A model generated the notes under the pieces. It ran no database searches and was not told where the DNA came from. It saw only the letters and a program-made list of their open reading frames with translations. A program made the position numbers and the translations under genes. Below are positions 6,758-14,395 of a stretch of DNA of 18,678 nucleotides, one piece after another. The DNA comes from Anaerolineae bacterium (lineage in GTDB: Bacteria > Chloroflexota > Anaerolineae > E26-bin7). The stretch lies in assembly GCA_029933115.1 (NCBI GenBank), contig JAOZOT010000003.1, forward strand, positions 22,105-40,782, written 5' to 3'. Numbering within the stretch: the stretch's first letter is position 1; every line of letters begins with the position of its first letter.

Positions 6758-6905
6758 TCACCCTAGGAGTGAATCGCCAGGAGATCGCGAATCGCGAACA
6801 CATGGGAGAGCTGAATCGGAACGTGGTGGCGATTCAGCGGGAAGGTTCCGCTCCTGGAGCCGATCCAGCAAAATAGTTTGAAGATTCTTCGAATGTCCCA
6901 CACCC
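6758..6905 (-). promoter_or_regulatory. Control cassette copy B upstream of the SprT-like gene
   Basis: This is the second copy of the cassette. Dyad 1 is TCACCCTAGGAGTGA (6758-6772), dyad 2 GCTCCTGGAGC (6850-6860), dyad 3 GAAGATTCTTC (6880-6890), followed by a weaker TGTCCCACAC. Centres are 6765, 6855 and 6885 (offsets 90 and 120). A 10-base inverted repeat, TGAATCGCCA at 6770-6779 and TGGCGATTCA at 6827-6836, is also present. A 36-base block in the middle (6788-6823) is identical to copy C. On the minus strand GGGACA and TATTTT lie 18 bases apart around dyad 3, so a promoter with its operator in the spacer is possible but weak. Confidence 0.7.
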
Positions 6906-7023
6906 GGACGCTTGAACGCTTCATATCGCTGAATCGCTCCTGATAAGTTCGGGCCCCCTTCCGGGGGCCCTGGAGTCTCTTTTTGGTTTGGGCCTTCTCT
7001 CCCTGGTGGCCCGTCCGGGGCAT
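6763..7023 (-). CDS. Doubtful small basic ORF between cassettes C and B
   Basis: This is an 86-codon open frame starting MPRTGHQGEKAQTKK, basic in its first 50 residues (KRLQGPRKGARTYQERF...RVWDIRRIFKLF). AGGA lies only three to four bases before the ATG. The second half is simply cassette B read as protein, so at best the gene ends inside the control region of its neighbour. No family is recognised. It is listed because copy C of the cassette has no other downstream gene to serve. It may be a decayed gene or chance. Confidence 0.22.
   Translation of the reverse strand: MPRTGHQGEKAQTKKRLQGPRKGARTYQERFSDMKRSSVRVWDIRRIFKLFCWIGSRSGTFPLNRHHVPIQLSHVFAIRDLLAIHS
6951..6970. other. GGGCCCCC hairpin with four-base loop
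   Basis: Perfect eight-base arms GGGCCCCC (6951-6958) and GGGGGCCC (6963-6970) flank TTCC on the plus strand, which reads as a GGAA (GNRA-type) loop on the minus strand. A CTTTTT run follows 10 bases later on the plus strand, too far for a standard terminator. Since flanking genes are leftward, a minus-strand attenuator or processing hairpin is possible. Confidence 0.45.
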
Positions 7024-7104
7024 TTTTCCTGAGCCGTTCGCCCCTGCTTGCTCTGGAGGAGTCTTCCCCGTCTCCCGGTGTGCGTGGCTGGTGGTGGTGG
7101 CTCC

Positions 7105-7250
7105 TCACCCTAGGAGTGAATCGCCACCACATTCGGAATCGCGAACACATGGGAGAGCTGAATCGGAACGTAGTGGCGTTCTGGCGGAAGAGATTCGCTA
7201 TTGAAGCGGATCGAGGAAGAAAGTCCGAACTTTTTTCAAGTGACACACAA
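7105..7250 (-). promoter_or_regulatory. Control cassette copy C, without an obvious gene
   Basis: This third copy starts with dyad 1 TCACCCTAGGAGTGA (7105-7119), identical to copy B, and shares the long middle block with B. Dyad 2 is decayed (CGCT...AGCG, centre 7202) and dyad 3 is partial (GAACTTTTTTC, 7227-7237), followed by TGACACACAA (7241-7250) as in copy A. Centres 7112, 7202 and 7232 give offsets 90 and 120, as in B. The stretch downstream on the minus strand (6906-7104) has no start codon with a good ribosome site near dyad 1, unlike copies A and B. The whole interval 6738-7269 is therefore mostly control DNA. Confidence 0.65.
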
Positions 7251-7269
7251 TGGGCAGGAACGAATCGCA

Positions 7270-7680
7270 TTAGGCCCCGATCTCCCGAAGGATCTCCCAG
7301 GGGCAAGCGTCCGGAACCACCCATGACAGGTGGCGGAGGTGGAGGAGACGAGGACGAGGCGCCACCTGGGCCGCGTCCTTCCCGTGGATCAGGTACACCC
7401 TCCGGCCTACCCGGTACAGGATCCACACATTCCCGCCAGCCTTCAGGCGCCGTTCGATGAACTGGAGCTGGCGTTCCTTCAGGGGCTCACAGATCACCAG
7501 GGACGTGTCCGTGGCGGGTTCCCTGGCGGCCTTCAACTCCATCCAGAAGGCCGATCCCCGGATACACCCCTCCACATCCGGGACGCCCTGGGCCACGGAG
7601 CTCTCCACCCGTTGAAGGTGAAGGCCCGTCATGCCTTTCACTCCATCCCGAAGCCACTCCCAGGCCTTCTTCTCCGTCAT
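7270..7680 (-). CDS. VRR-NUC domain nuclease
   Basis: This is a 136-residue protein whose ATG overlaps the stop of the SNF2-type helicase gene (ATGA), so the longer frame to 7815 is rejected. The VRR-NUC (PD-D/ExK) core is visible: Glu26 (RVESSVAQG), Asp35 in GVPDVEG, then Glu48 and Lys50 in FWMELKAA, and Gln72 in LKERQLQFIERRLKAGG. These are the acidic and lysine residues that bind metal and cut DNA in this family. Stand-alone VRR-NUC proteins are known beside SNF2-type helicases in phage replication modules and are thought to process branched DNA. The length is normal for a single-domain member. It is the last gene of the replication run before the cassette region. Confidence 0.88.
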   Translation of the reverse strand: MTEKKAWEWLRDGVKGMTGLHLQRVESSVAQGVPDVEGCIRGSAFWMELKAAREPATDTSLVICEPLKERQLQFIERRLKAGGNVWILYRVGRRVYLIHGKDAAQVAPRPRLLHLRHLSWVVPDACPWEILREIGA

Positions 7681-9047
7681 GCCTCTTCCTCCATTTCCAT
7701 GAACCACTCCGCCACGTCCCTCTTCTTCTCCAGGCACCGGAACATGCCCTCCTCGATGGTGTCCTGGGAGACCAGGAGGACTTCCGCCGTGGCCTCCCCG
7801 CCCATGGCCGTGCATCGCTCCCGGGCCTGGTCAAAGGGGATCACGTCCCACGGTGGGGCGTACCAGATCATGGAGCGAGCCCTGGACAGGTCCGCCCCTT
7901 CGGCCAGGGAGTCCGGCGTGGACACCAGGACGCCTCCAACCTCCAGCGCGCGATCCACGGCCCGGGCCCGATCCTTGTGGCTCATGCCTCCGTGATGAGC
8001 GGCAGCCAGGAGGCCTTCGGCCTGGAGGATCCCAGCCACGCCGTCCACGGTCTCACGGAACGGGGCCCACACGATCACCGGGCCCTGGCTCAGATAGTCC
8101 GGAAGGATCTCCCGGAGAGCCTGATCCTTGCCCATCATGGCCGTCTTGCGCGCGTCCGTGTAGTTCGGGGGGTCCGTCTTCTTCGCCTCCTTCATCGCCC
8201 GGTCATACACTCGCCGGACCATGGGCGTGATCTCGTGATATTCCCAGGAGGTGACGACGGGCGGAAGATCCTCACAGTCCGCCCGGCGGATCGGTGTCCC
8301 CCAGGCCCTCATCCTCTCCCGTATCAGCTCCAGGTTCTTCCACTTCCCTTTGACGGGGCGCCAGTGGTGGCCCACGAGCTCTATCACGGCGTGAGCCTGA
8401 AGGAATTCCTTCGCGGTATCGTAGCCCAGGGCGCCCTTCTCTAGAATCTGAAATTGTGAGTATAACCGGCCGGCGCAATTCCCGATCATCGTCCCGGAGA
8501 GGATCCTCCGGAAGGGGCAACGCTCCGCCACGGCCCGGATCCGGCGCGTTCCCTTCGTGCCGGCGCCCCCGTAGTGGTGGGATTCATCCACGATCAGCAT
8601 GGTCCGGTATCGCCGGAAGTAGCGCCGGACGAAGCGCCACACACGAGGAACCAGGAGGGCTTCCCGGTTGATAGACAAGACCGGGAGGCGGCCCCGGTCC
8701 GCCGCGCTCCGGAGACGGGCCAGGCTCTCCACCTCCCGCTTCGTCCCGTCCGCCTGGCATATCCAGGAGTGGCTGGTGAAGGGGACGGCACAGTGGCGCG
8801 GGAACTCGTCCAGGGCCCATGCGTGGTGGACCCGGGAGGGGGCGACCACCAGAACGGCGTCCAGCTCCGCCCGTTGCCATAGCGCGGCCGCGCTCACCAC
8901 GGGGACCATGCTCTTCCCCGTTCTCATCTGCCACGGGAGAGCCCTGGCCGGCGCGTTCCAATGGTGAAGGAGCTCCTGGGCCTGGTGGGCGTAGGGTTCC
9001 ACCATGAGCTCCAGGGCGTCTCCGCTCCCCGTGCGTAGGATCTTCAT
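7677..9047 (-). CDS. SNF2-type DEAD/H helicase-like ATPase
   Basis: This is a 456-residue superfamily 2 ATPase. The start MKILRTGSG overlaps the stop of the methyltransferase gene (ATGA). Motifs in order: PYAHQAQ (18-24, Q-motif-like), Walker A QMRTGKS (40-46), VVAPSRV (68-74), DESHH (154-158, motif II), LSGTMIGN (183-190, motif III), then in the second domain VIVWAPF (324-330), VLVSTPDSLAEGADL (373-387, motif V) and DQARERC (406-412, motif VI). The phage SNF2-like proteins of this module are short and lack chromatin-type extensions, as here. The expected role is ATP-driven DNA translocation during replication or recombination, possibly with the VRR-NUC nuclease encoded directly after it. Motif VI ends in Cys where Arg is usual, though a nearby Arg411 may serve. 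Confidence 0.88.
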   Translation of the reverse strand: MKILRTGSGDALELMVEPYAHQAQELLHHWNAPARALPWQMRTGKSMVPVVSAAALWQRAELDAVLVVAPSRVHHAWALDEFPRHCAVPFTSHSWICQADGTKREVESLARLRSAADRGRLPVLSINREALLVPRVWRFVRRYFRRYRTMLIVDESHHYGGAGTKGTRRIRAVAERCPFRRILSGTMIGNCAGRLYSQFQILEKGALGYDTAKEFLQAHAVIELVGHHWRPVKGKWKNLELIRERMRAWGTPIRRADCEDLPPVVTSWEYHEITPMVRRVYDRAMKEAKKTDPPNYTDARKTAMMGKDQALREILPDYLSQGPVIVWAPFRETVDGVAGILQAEGLLAAAHHGGMSHKDRARAVDRALEVGGVLVSTPDSLAEGADLSRARSMIWYAPPWDVIPFDQARERCTAMGGEATAEVLLVSQDTIEEGMFRCLEKKRDVAEWFMEMEEEA

Positions 9048-10072
9048 TCGAACATCCTCTCCATCTGGGCCCAGCGGATCCGGGCCACGGCGATCTGGAA
9101 CGATTCGTCTTCCATTTCCACACCGATGAACCGGCGCCCTTCGAGGACGGCGGCCATGCCCGTGGTGCCGGAGCCCATGAAGGGATCCAGGACGATCCCG
9201 CCCGGCGGCGTGACCAGGCGGACAAGCCAGCGCATGAGCGCCAGGGGCTTCGGCGTGGCGTGGGTGTTCTTCCTCTTCTTCGGCGCCCACCTGGGATCAT
9301 GCTCCAGGCCTCCCGGGTTCACCCGGTTGAACATGCGCGCTTCGAGCTCGTCCAGGCCGGCCTCCTTCTCCCTCACGCTGGGCTTCGGGCAGTACCGGAA
9401 CACGGGGAAGGGCGTGGCCTGTTCGCCCAGCTCCCCGGCGCCCCACTCGTCCAGGAGGAGATTCGGGACCCAGCGGCCGCCCGGCGCTTCGTGGCGTGCG
9501 TTTAAACACCCTGTACCGGTGGCCTCCACCTGGGCCCGGACGCTGGCCTCCTCGATGGGACGACGGGCCAGCGTGATCGGTTCGTGGGCGGGTTTCAGCA
9601 AGGTGACGCGGCCGCCTTCGAGATTCACGGATCCAGACGGGAAGCCTGTCCCGTAGACCCATTGAATGGAATCCCGGATCTCGAATCCGGCATCCTCGAT
9701 GGCGCTGGTGATTCGGTGGTACTTCCTGGGATGGGTGAAGTTCAAGAGCCAGGAGCCGGGGAGCTGGAGGCGGAGACAGTGGGCCCAGGTGGCCGCCTGG
9801 AACGCCACGTCTCCGCCGTCCCACGTCTTGCCCAGGAAGCCCCGGGACTGGCGCGCGAACGGCCCGGTGGAGGACTTCACGGGCGCGGAATTGGCTTTCC
9901 CGAACCGGGCTACGATCTTCTTCAGGTGGTAAGGCGCGTCCGTGATCGTGCCGTGGGTGAAGCTCGAAGGGAGACCGGAGAGCCGGCTCTCCATCTTCCC
10001 CTGGAGGAGAACCACGCCCTCCCCCAGGTCCACGTCTCCGGCCCAGGGCTCTACCAGGTCCGCAAGGTTCAC
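9044..10072 (-). CDS. DNA methyltransferase, beta-class (N4-cytosine or N6-adenine)
   Basis: This is a 342-residue protein starting with GTG at 10072 in a GTGA overlap with the stop of a tiny membrane-protein gene. The catalytic motif comes first, DAPY (45-48, in TITDAPYHLKK), and the SAM-binding motif comes last, LDPFMGSGTTGMAA (295-308), followed by GVEMEDESF (317-325). This permuted order defines the beta class. HATPKP (271-276) is the usual motif before the SAM site. DAPY is a slight departure from DPPY or SPPY. The target base is not readable. No restriction endonuclease lies nearby, so it is an orphan enzyme that may protect phage DNA or mark replication. Confidence 0.9.
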   Translation of the reverse strand: MNLADLVEPWAGDVDLGEGVVLLQGKMESRLSGLPSSFTHGTITDAPYHLKKIVARFGKANSAPVKSSTGPFARQSRGFLGKTWDGGDVAFQAATWAHCLRLQLPGSWLLNFTHPRKYHRITSAIEDAGFEIRDSIQWVYGTGFPSGSVNLEGGRVTLLKPAHEPITLARRPIEEASVRAQVEATGTGCLNARHEAPGGRWVPNLLLDEWGAGELGEQATPFPVFRYCPKPSVREKEAGLDELEARMFNRVNPGGLEHDPRWAPKKRKNTHATPKPLALMRWLVRLVTPPGGIVLDPFMGSGTTGMAAVLEGRRFIGVEMEDESFQIAVARIRWAQMERMFE

Positions 10073-10206
10073 AGGACACCTACCATCCACAGGAGGAGGA
10101 TCCCCAGGGGGACACCGATCAGGAGAGCAACCCACAAGGGGCTGGACTCCGCGCGCCTGTTCGTTCCCTCGATCCACCCAGAATAGTGGTCTTCGTGTCT
10201 GCTCAT
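10069..10206 (-). CDS. 45-residue single-pass membrane protein
   Basis: This tiny gene lies between polA and the methyltransferase gene. Its ATG (10204-10206) overlaps the polA stop (ATGA), with AGGAA just upstream, and its stop overlaps the GTG start of the methyltransferase (GTGA). The protein has a charged N-terminus (MSRHEDHYSGWIEGTNRRAESS) and a C-terminal hydrophobic segment of about 22 residues (23-45, PLWVALLIGVPLGILLLW then MVGVL). The predicted topology is a tail-anchored membrane protein with the N-terminus in the cytoplasm. Coupling at both ends argues it is translated. The function is unknown; membrane tethering of replication or a host-directed role are guesses. Confidence 0.75.
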   Translation of the reverse strand: MSRHEDHYSGWIEGTNRRAESSPLWVALLIGVPLGILLLWMVGVL

Positions 10207-12290
10207 TTCCTGTACCGTCTCCCTTCCCAGGCCTCCACCTTCACGGGGAGGCCTTCCGCCCAGGGCGGGATCTGTTCCATTTGATACGTGAGCATTCCGG
10301 CCGCGTCGTTGAACTCCTCTGTCACCTCCAGAATCAGTTCGTCATGGCTATGCATCACCACGGCCAGGTCCATGCGCTCCAGGCGAACCATGGCGTCCGC
10401 CATCAGGTCCCGGGTGGTGGCCTGGCATACGTTCTCCGTGAGGGATCCGCCGAACGTGGCGATCCTTCCCCATCGATGATCTTTCATCCCGTGATAGCGG
10501 AGCTTCCATGCTTCGAATGTATGGGCCTCCCGGATCGTCCCGTCCTGGAGCCTCTTCTCCGGGATCTTCACTGTCTCCTTCTTCACGAAAGGGCGATAGT
10601 AGGAGAGGATCCGGCCGGACGGGAGCTGGACGTGGAGAAAGCGGCCCACCTTCTTCCACTTCGTCTTCCGGTATTTGTACTGTTTCCCCGGGTTCTGAAC
10701 GGCGGCGATGGCGGCCGCTTCCACGCCCTTCCAGTGGGCGCGGATCATCGGAGTTCGTTCGCGATAGATCGCCACGCCACGCTCCGCCAGGGCTTCAGAG
10801 ATCGCCACGCCCATCCCGGCACAGTAGGACCGGAATCGGCTGGCGCCCATTTGATATCCACACCCTAAGACTAACTGTTTCCCCACGAAGCGGCGGAAGG
10901 GATCGCCGGCGTGATATCGCTCCAGAACCTCGTCCGGATCGCATTCGAACACATGCCCGGCCATCCAGCAATACAAGTCCACGCCCTCCCGATAGAGCTC
11001 CAGGAGATCGTCCTGGCCGGAGAGCCACGCCACGCCCCGGGCTTCAATCGCGGAATAGTCCGCCACTACCAGCTTCATGCCTGGGGCGGCCACCAGGGCG
11101 CCACGGATAACCGTGGATAGTTTGTGGATCGGGTCCGTCCAGAACAGCTCCATGAGCGGAAGCCCGCCCTTCTTCACCGTGTGGATAATCCACTCCTGGT
11201 CCTCCTGGCTCACGCCCTTCGTGAGGTTGTGGAGCTGGGCGCCCCGGCCAGCCCAGCGTCCGGTCCGCGCGCCGTGGTACTGGTAGCCAGCGCGAAGGCG
11301 GCCGTCCGCGCTGGTGGTCTGGATGAACTTCGCGAACTTCGCCACGGACGTCTTCCCGCCGGCGGTCCGAAGGGAGAGAAGACGCCGGCATTCAGCCGGC
11401 ATGGGATCCCCATTGTTCTGGGCCTCCGCTTCGTCCCGGGCCAGCGCGTCCCGGACCGTCTCCTTCGTCAGGTCTGGAAGGATCACGCCGCGTTCCTTCA
11501 GCCATGCCTTCTGGCACTCCACCTGGGTGAAGCTCTCCACCTCTCCGCCGGTGAGCCTGTGAACCTCATCCTTCAGCTTCACGGCCCGGAGCTTCCCGGC
11601 CTGGTCCGCCGCTTCACATAGCTCCAGGTCCACCTGGACGCCGCGAAAGTTCACGGCCTGGTCTACGTGGTAGACCTCCAGCTCCGTGGCGGAGAGGGGC
11701 CGAAGGATGCGGGCCAGGCCCATCTCCGTCCGGACATCCTGGGCGCAGTAAGCGAAGAGCTGGCGGAGCTCGTTCGGCCTTTCGTGCCACCGGCTCCAGT
11801 CCTTCTTCGTCCTTCTCCTGGGCTGGGTGAGCTTCCGCATGATCCGGGCGCCCCGCTCGTCCTTCCGTTCCGGAAGACCCAGGACACGGCATGCCCCTTC
11901 GAGGGAGAGTGGGAGCGCGTGGGCCGCGCACATGGCCATGGTGCATCGCCATTGCGTGGGATCGGGAACCGGCCAGCCCAGCCTGGGACCACACACCAAT
12001 TCAAACGCGGCCCGTTCGAATGTGGCATTATGGGCCCATAGTTCATCCCCGGCTTCGATGCGTTCAAAAAGCTCCAGGGGAGGCTCCGCGCCCACGAGGA
12101 AAGACAGGTCCGGGTGTTTCAGTTCTTCGGGGATCAGCGGAAACCAGGGCCACCACAGGGACACGGGGGCGCCGTCTATGGAGTAGGCCAGACACAGAAT
12201 CCGGGAGCTGGGATCCTCCAGCCATCGGAAAGCGCCGTGGTTCTTCAGGTTCACGGCGCTCCGGATCTCGAAGTCTAGGTGGACCGGCAT
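10203..12290 (-). CDS. polA: DNA polymerase, family A, with 3'-5' exonuclease
   Basis: This is a 695-residue replicative polymerase. The start MPVHLDFEIR has GGAGAAGGC just upstream; a slightly longer frame to 12323 has no such site. Exonuclease motifs: LDFE (Asp6, Glu8), AHNATFE (86-92) and YCAQD (181-185). Polymerase motifs: A, VVADYSAIEARG (408-419, Asp411); B, RRFVGKQLVLGCGYQMG (466-482, with Arg467 and Lys471); C, MHSHDE (646-651, His649-Asp650-Glu651). All catalytic residues are present. GYQMG in place of GYG is usual for phage members of this module. There is no 5'-3' exonuclease domain. The first base-pairs overlap the end of the 61-residue gene upstream, and the stop overlaps the tiny membrane-protein gene. 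Confidence 0.93.
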   Translation of the reverse strand: MPVHLDFEIRSAVNLKNHGAFRWLEDPSSRILCLAYSIDGAPVSLWWPWFPLIPEELKHPDLSFLVGAEPPLELFERIEAGDELWAHNATFERAAFELVCGPRLGWPVPDPTQWRCTMAMCAAHALPLSLEGACRVLGLPERKDERGARIMRKLTQPRRRTKKDWSRWHERPNELRQLFAYCAQDVRTEMGLARILRPLSATELEVYHVDQAVNFRGVQVDLELCEAADQAGKLRAVKLKDEVHRLTGGEVESFTQVECQKAWLKERGVILPDLTKETVRDALARDEAEAQNNGDPMPAECRRLLSLRTAGGKTSVAKFAKFIQTTSADGRLRAGYQYHGARTGRWAGRGAQLHNLTKGVSQEDQEWIIHTVKKGGLPLMELFWTDPIHKLSTVIRGALVAAPGMKLVVADYSAIEARGVAWLSGQDDLLELYREGVDLYCWMAGHVFECDPDEVLERYHAGDPFRRFVGKQLVLGCGYQMGASRFRSYCAGMGVAISEALAERGVAIYRERTPMIRAHWKGVEAAAIAAVQNPGKQYKYRKTKWKKVGRFLHVQLPSGRILSYYRPFVKKETVKIPEKRLQDGTIREAHTFEAWKLRYHGMKDHRWGRIATFGGSLTENVCQATTRDLMADAMVRLERMDLAVVMHSHDELILEVTEEFNDAAGMLTYQMEQIPPWAEGLPVKVEAWEGRRYRK

Positions 12291-12460
12291 GCCTTCTCCT
12301 TCGAGATCACGGCCTGGGCCCATAGCTGAATCTGAATCTCCGTCTCCCCTTCTCTCCTCACCCTGGAGCGAAGGATCTTCCCCGTGAATTCATGCTTCAC
12401 GGTCACTTGCTCATCAGTCCAGAACACGGCCCAGCCCTGGCGGAAGATAGCGAAGGGCAT
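12275..12460 (-). CDS. Small protein of unknown function upstream of polA
   Basis: This is a 61-residue protein, MPFAIFRQGWAVFWTDEQV..., with a textbook AGGAGG site four bases before the ATG, so it is very likely translated. It looks like a small beta-type domain (AVFWTDEQVTVKHEFTGKILRSRVRR, then ETEIQIQLWAQAVIS), with no Cys pairs or membrane segment. Its last 16 bases overlap the start of polA, so the two are coupled. It lies right after an intrinsic-terminator-like hairpin (12474-12495), so it may be the first gene of a read-through segment. The family was not recognised. Confidence 0.75.
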   Translation of the reverse strand: MPFAIFRQGWAVFWTDEQVTVKHEFTGKILRSRVRREGETEIQIQLWAQAVISKEKACRST

Positions 12461-12473
12461 GATTCCTCCTGGA

Positions 12474-12495
12474 GAAAAAAGGGCCGGAGCCGGCC
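12474..12495 (-). terminator. Intrinsic-terminator-like hairpin between the DUF2815 gene and polA
   Basis: On the minus strand GGCCG-GCTC-CGGCC is followed by C and then TTTTTT, the form of a rho-independent terminator with a short stem. It lies 39 bases past the DUF2815 stop and immediately before the AGGAGG of the next gene. Since the downstream genes need transcription, partial read-through (attenuation) is the likely effect. Confidence 0.65.
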
Positions 12496-12534
12496 TGACG
12501 TGGGGGGTAACACCAGACCGGCCCGGCCGCGTTC

Positions 12535-13131
12535 TTACTTGAACAGCTCGTCTTCGTCACCCGGGGCGATCTCGTCCCCGTCTCCGTCTCCGTCGATGTC
12601 TTCGATCTCGTCAAAGTCATCTTCCGCCCGGGAGGCGGACCCGAAGGGCGAATCCTCGCGCCCCTTCGCGGGAACGAGCTGGACGTTATTCAGGGCGAAG
12701 CTCACGCCGTGGTTCCCCTTCACGTCATAGGCGAAGGCCACACAGGAGACACGAGCCCAGCGTCCGGCATGGGCCACGTTCTCGTCCGTCACGGGTGTTT
12801 TGTCTGGGGCCACCACGCCGGGCCGGCGCTTCGAGGAGAAGGAGACCACCGTCCACCCCTCCTCGTATCCGTCCAGGTGGGCCTTCTCCGTTGCGTCCCT
12901 GAACGGGTTCCTGGGATTGTAGGGTCTCTTCGCCGGCCAGGAGGCCTTCTGGATCTTCGCCGCTTCGTTCGCGGCTTTCTTCATTTCACTGAGATCCGTC
13001 CCTGGAGGGAAGAGGAGCGCCGTCGAATACTTCTCCGCGCTTCCTTCGTAGCCTCTGGCCTCGAAGAGGTGAGGGAAGGACAAGCGTCCCTCTGGCGTGA
13101 TAACCTTCTTTGATCGGGCTTTTTCTGCCAT
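12535..13131 (-). CDS. DUF2815 family protein, ssDNA-binding-type
   Basis: This is a 198-residue protein. MAEKARSKKV at 13131 is preferred because GGAG lies eight bases upstream; the longer frame to 13209 overlaps the upstream gene. Family-type stretches: LSFPHLFEARGYEG (17-30), KYSTALLFPPGTD (34-46), GWTVVSFSSKRRPGVV (92-107), GRWARVSCVAFAYDVKGNHGVSF (123-145) and LNNVQLV (147-153). From known families, DUF2815 proteins occur between DUF2800 and PolA in phage replication modules and adopt an OB-like ssDNA-binding role. The tail (171-198) is strongly acidic and ends DEDELFK, like the acidic tip of SSB. It probably coats single-stranded DNA and recruits partners. Confidence 0.87.
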   Translation of the reverse strand: MAEKARSKKVITPEGRLSFPHLFEARGYEGSAEKYSTALLFPPGTDLSEMKKAANEAAKIQKASWPAKRPYNPRNPFRDATEKAHLDGYEEGWTVVSFSSKRRPGVVAPDKTPVTDENVAHAGRWARVSCVAFAYDVKGNHGVSFALNNVQLVPAKGREDSPFGSASRAEDDFDEIEDIDGDGDGDEIAPGDEDELFK

Positions 13132-13153
13132 TTCGATTCTCCGTTTCATCGGT

Positions 13154-14395
13154 TCATTCGAAAAAGTCCAGCGCCGTGAACTCATCTTCTGGTACGTCCG
13201 GCGCGTCATTCGGTCCTATTGCTTCGCCGGGCTGGTCCTCTCTGACCACCCGGGGCTTTCCGGGAAGTTTCTCCCAGAACTCCTTCAAGCCGTCTTTCGC
13301 TTCCTTCTTCTCTTCTTTGGGGAGCTTCAACGCGGAGAGCTGGCGCTCCGCTTCGGCAGGGGATATGATCTTCCGGTTCCAGCACCGATCATAGATCACG
13401 CCCCACGCTTCCAGGAATTGGGCCACCTCGTCCGGCTCTCCCTTCCACCTCCTTCTAGCCATTCCCCTGATCCGTTTCCATCCCGGGAGCTCTTCGCCGG
13501 CGGCCAGGCGCCGGTGGGCTTCCACTTTCACGGCATTCAGATATTGAACCACGAAGTCCTTTGCCTTCAGGATCGTGGACAGGGTTCCAGGATCCAGGGG
13601 GACGAACGTCTTCGGGTCCCACTCCGGATCCACCCGGGAGAACTCCACGGCCGCGTCCTCCTGGGCTTTCTCCATCGCTTCCGGACACACGGCCAGGGCC
13701 GCGCACCATCGGCACCAGGCGCCGGCCTTGCGGGCCGCTCCGGGTTTTCTCGTGGCGTCCACGGCCGGGCCTAGCTCCTGAGTGGCCCATGCCAGGAGAG
13801 CATCCTTCGTCATGGTGTCCGTTCGAATGCGGCCCTCCGGGTGCTCCGCCCTGGGCTGGACTATGGTCATGACCACCTTCGCGGCGGACTCACACCGATA
13901 CGCCCAGGCCGGTCCCAGGGCATAATACCGAAGCTGGGTGTTCCCCTTCGCCGTGACGGCGTGGCCCTTCCCGTGTTTGTAGTCAATGACCCAGATCGTG
14001 TATCCGTCGTATATCACCAGATCAGCGGTCCCATACATGCCCTCTCTGAGCCAGGACAGGTCCACCTTATACTCGACGGAGAAGAAGGGGCGCGTGGCGC
14101 ATTGCTCATGCTCCAGGACCCTCCGAACGTGATCCAGATACACCTGGACGGCGCCAGCCATTTCCTCGTTCACCACGAAGACGCGGCCATTCACCTCGAT
14201 CTGGTGGCCCAGCCATTCGCGGGCATCACCACCACAGATCAGACAGGACTCCGCCAGCTCGTGGGCGGCCGTCCCTTCGTCAGCATACACGGAGGAGGAA
14301 CCACCCCGGCCACTCTGAGCCAGGACGGAGCCGGGGCAATTCATCCACCTCTGAGAAGAGGACGCGCCCACATCCGAATGTGGGTGGCCGCTCAC
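13154..14395 (-). CDS. DUF2800 Cas4/RecB-like nuclease with Fe-S cysteines
   Basis: This is a 413-residue protein. The GTG at 14395 overlaps the stop of the upstream gene (GTGA). The sequence begins like the family (HSDVGASSSQRWMNCPGS, 6-23). PD-(D/E)xK nuclease residues: His45-Glu46 (TAAHELAES), Asp125 (YGTADLVIYDG) and Asp138-Tyr-Lys140 (VIDYKHGKG), then Gln154 (NTQLRYY). Four cysteines, C20 and C228-x2-C231-x5-C237 (CRWCAALAVC), match the Fe-S cluster pattern of Cas4/AddB-like nucleases. The usual role is exonuclease or end processing in replication and recombination. The C-terminus ends EDEFTALDFFE, another acidic tip. The next gene, DUF2815, follows after 22 bases. Confidence 0.87.
   Translation of the reverse strand: MSGHPHSDVGASSSQRWMNCPGSVLAQSGRGGSSSVYADEGTAAHELAESCLICGGDAREWLGHQIEVNGRVFVVNEEMAGAVQVYLDHVRRVLEHEQCATRPFFSVEYKVDLSWLREGMYGTADLVIYDGYTIWVIDYKHGKGHAVTAKGNTQLRYYALGPAWAYRCESAAKVVMTIVQPRAEHPEGRIRTDTMTKDALLAWATQELGPAVDATRKPGAARKAGAWCRWCAALAVCPEAMEKAQEDAAVEFSRVDPEWDPKTFVPLDPGTLSTILKAKDFVVQYLNAVKVEAHRRLAAGEELPGWKRIRGMARRRWKGEPDEVAQFLEAWGVIYDRCWNRKIISPAEAERQLSALKLPKEEKKEAKDGLKEFWEKLPGKPRVVREDQPGEAIGPNDAPDVPEDEFTALDFFE

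Noticed and set aside
7330..7995. Plus-strand open frame of 221 codons
   Set aside because: It is antisense to the VRR-NUC and SNF2-type genes, which carry clear motifs.
12353..12370. Fourth copy of cassette dyad 1 (CTCACCCTGGAGCGA)
   Set aside because: Only the first half matches, it lies inside the 61-residue gene, and no dyad 2 or 3 is found at the expected spacing.
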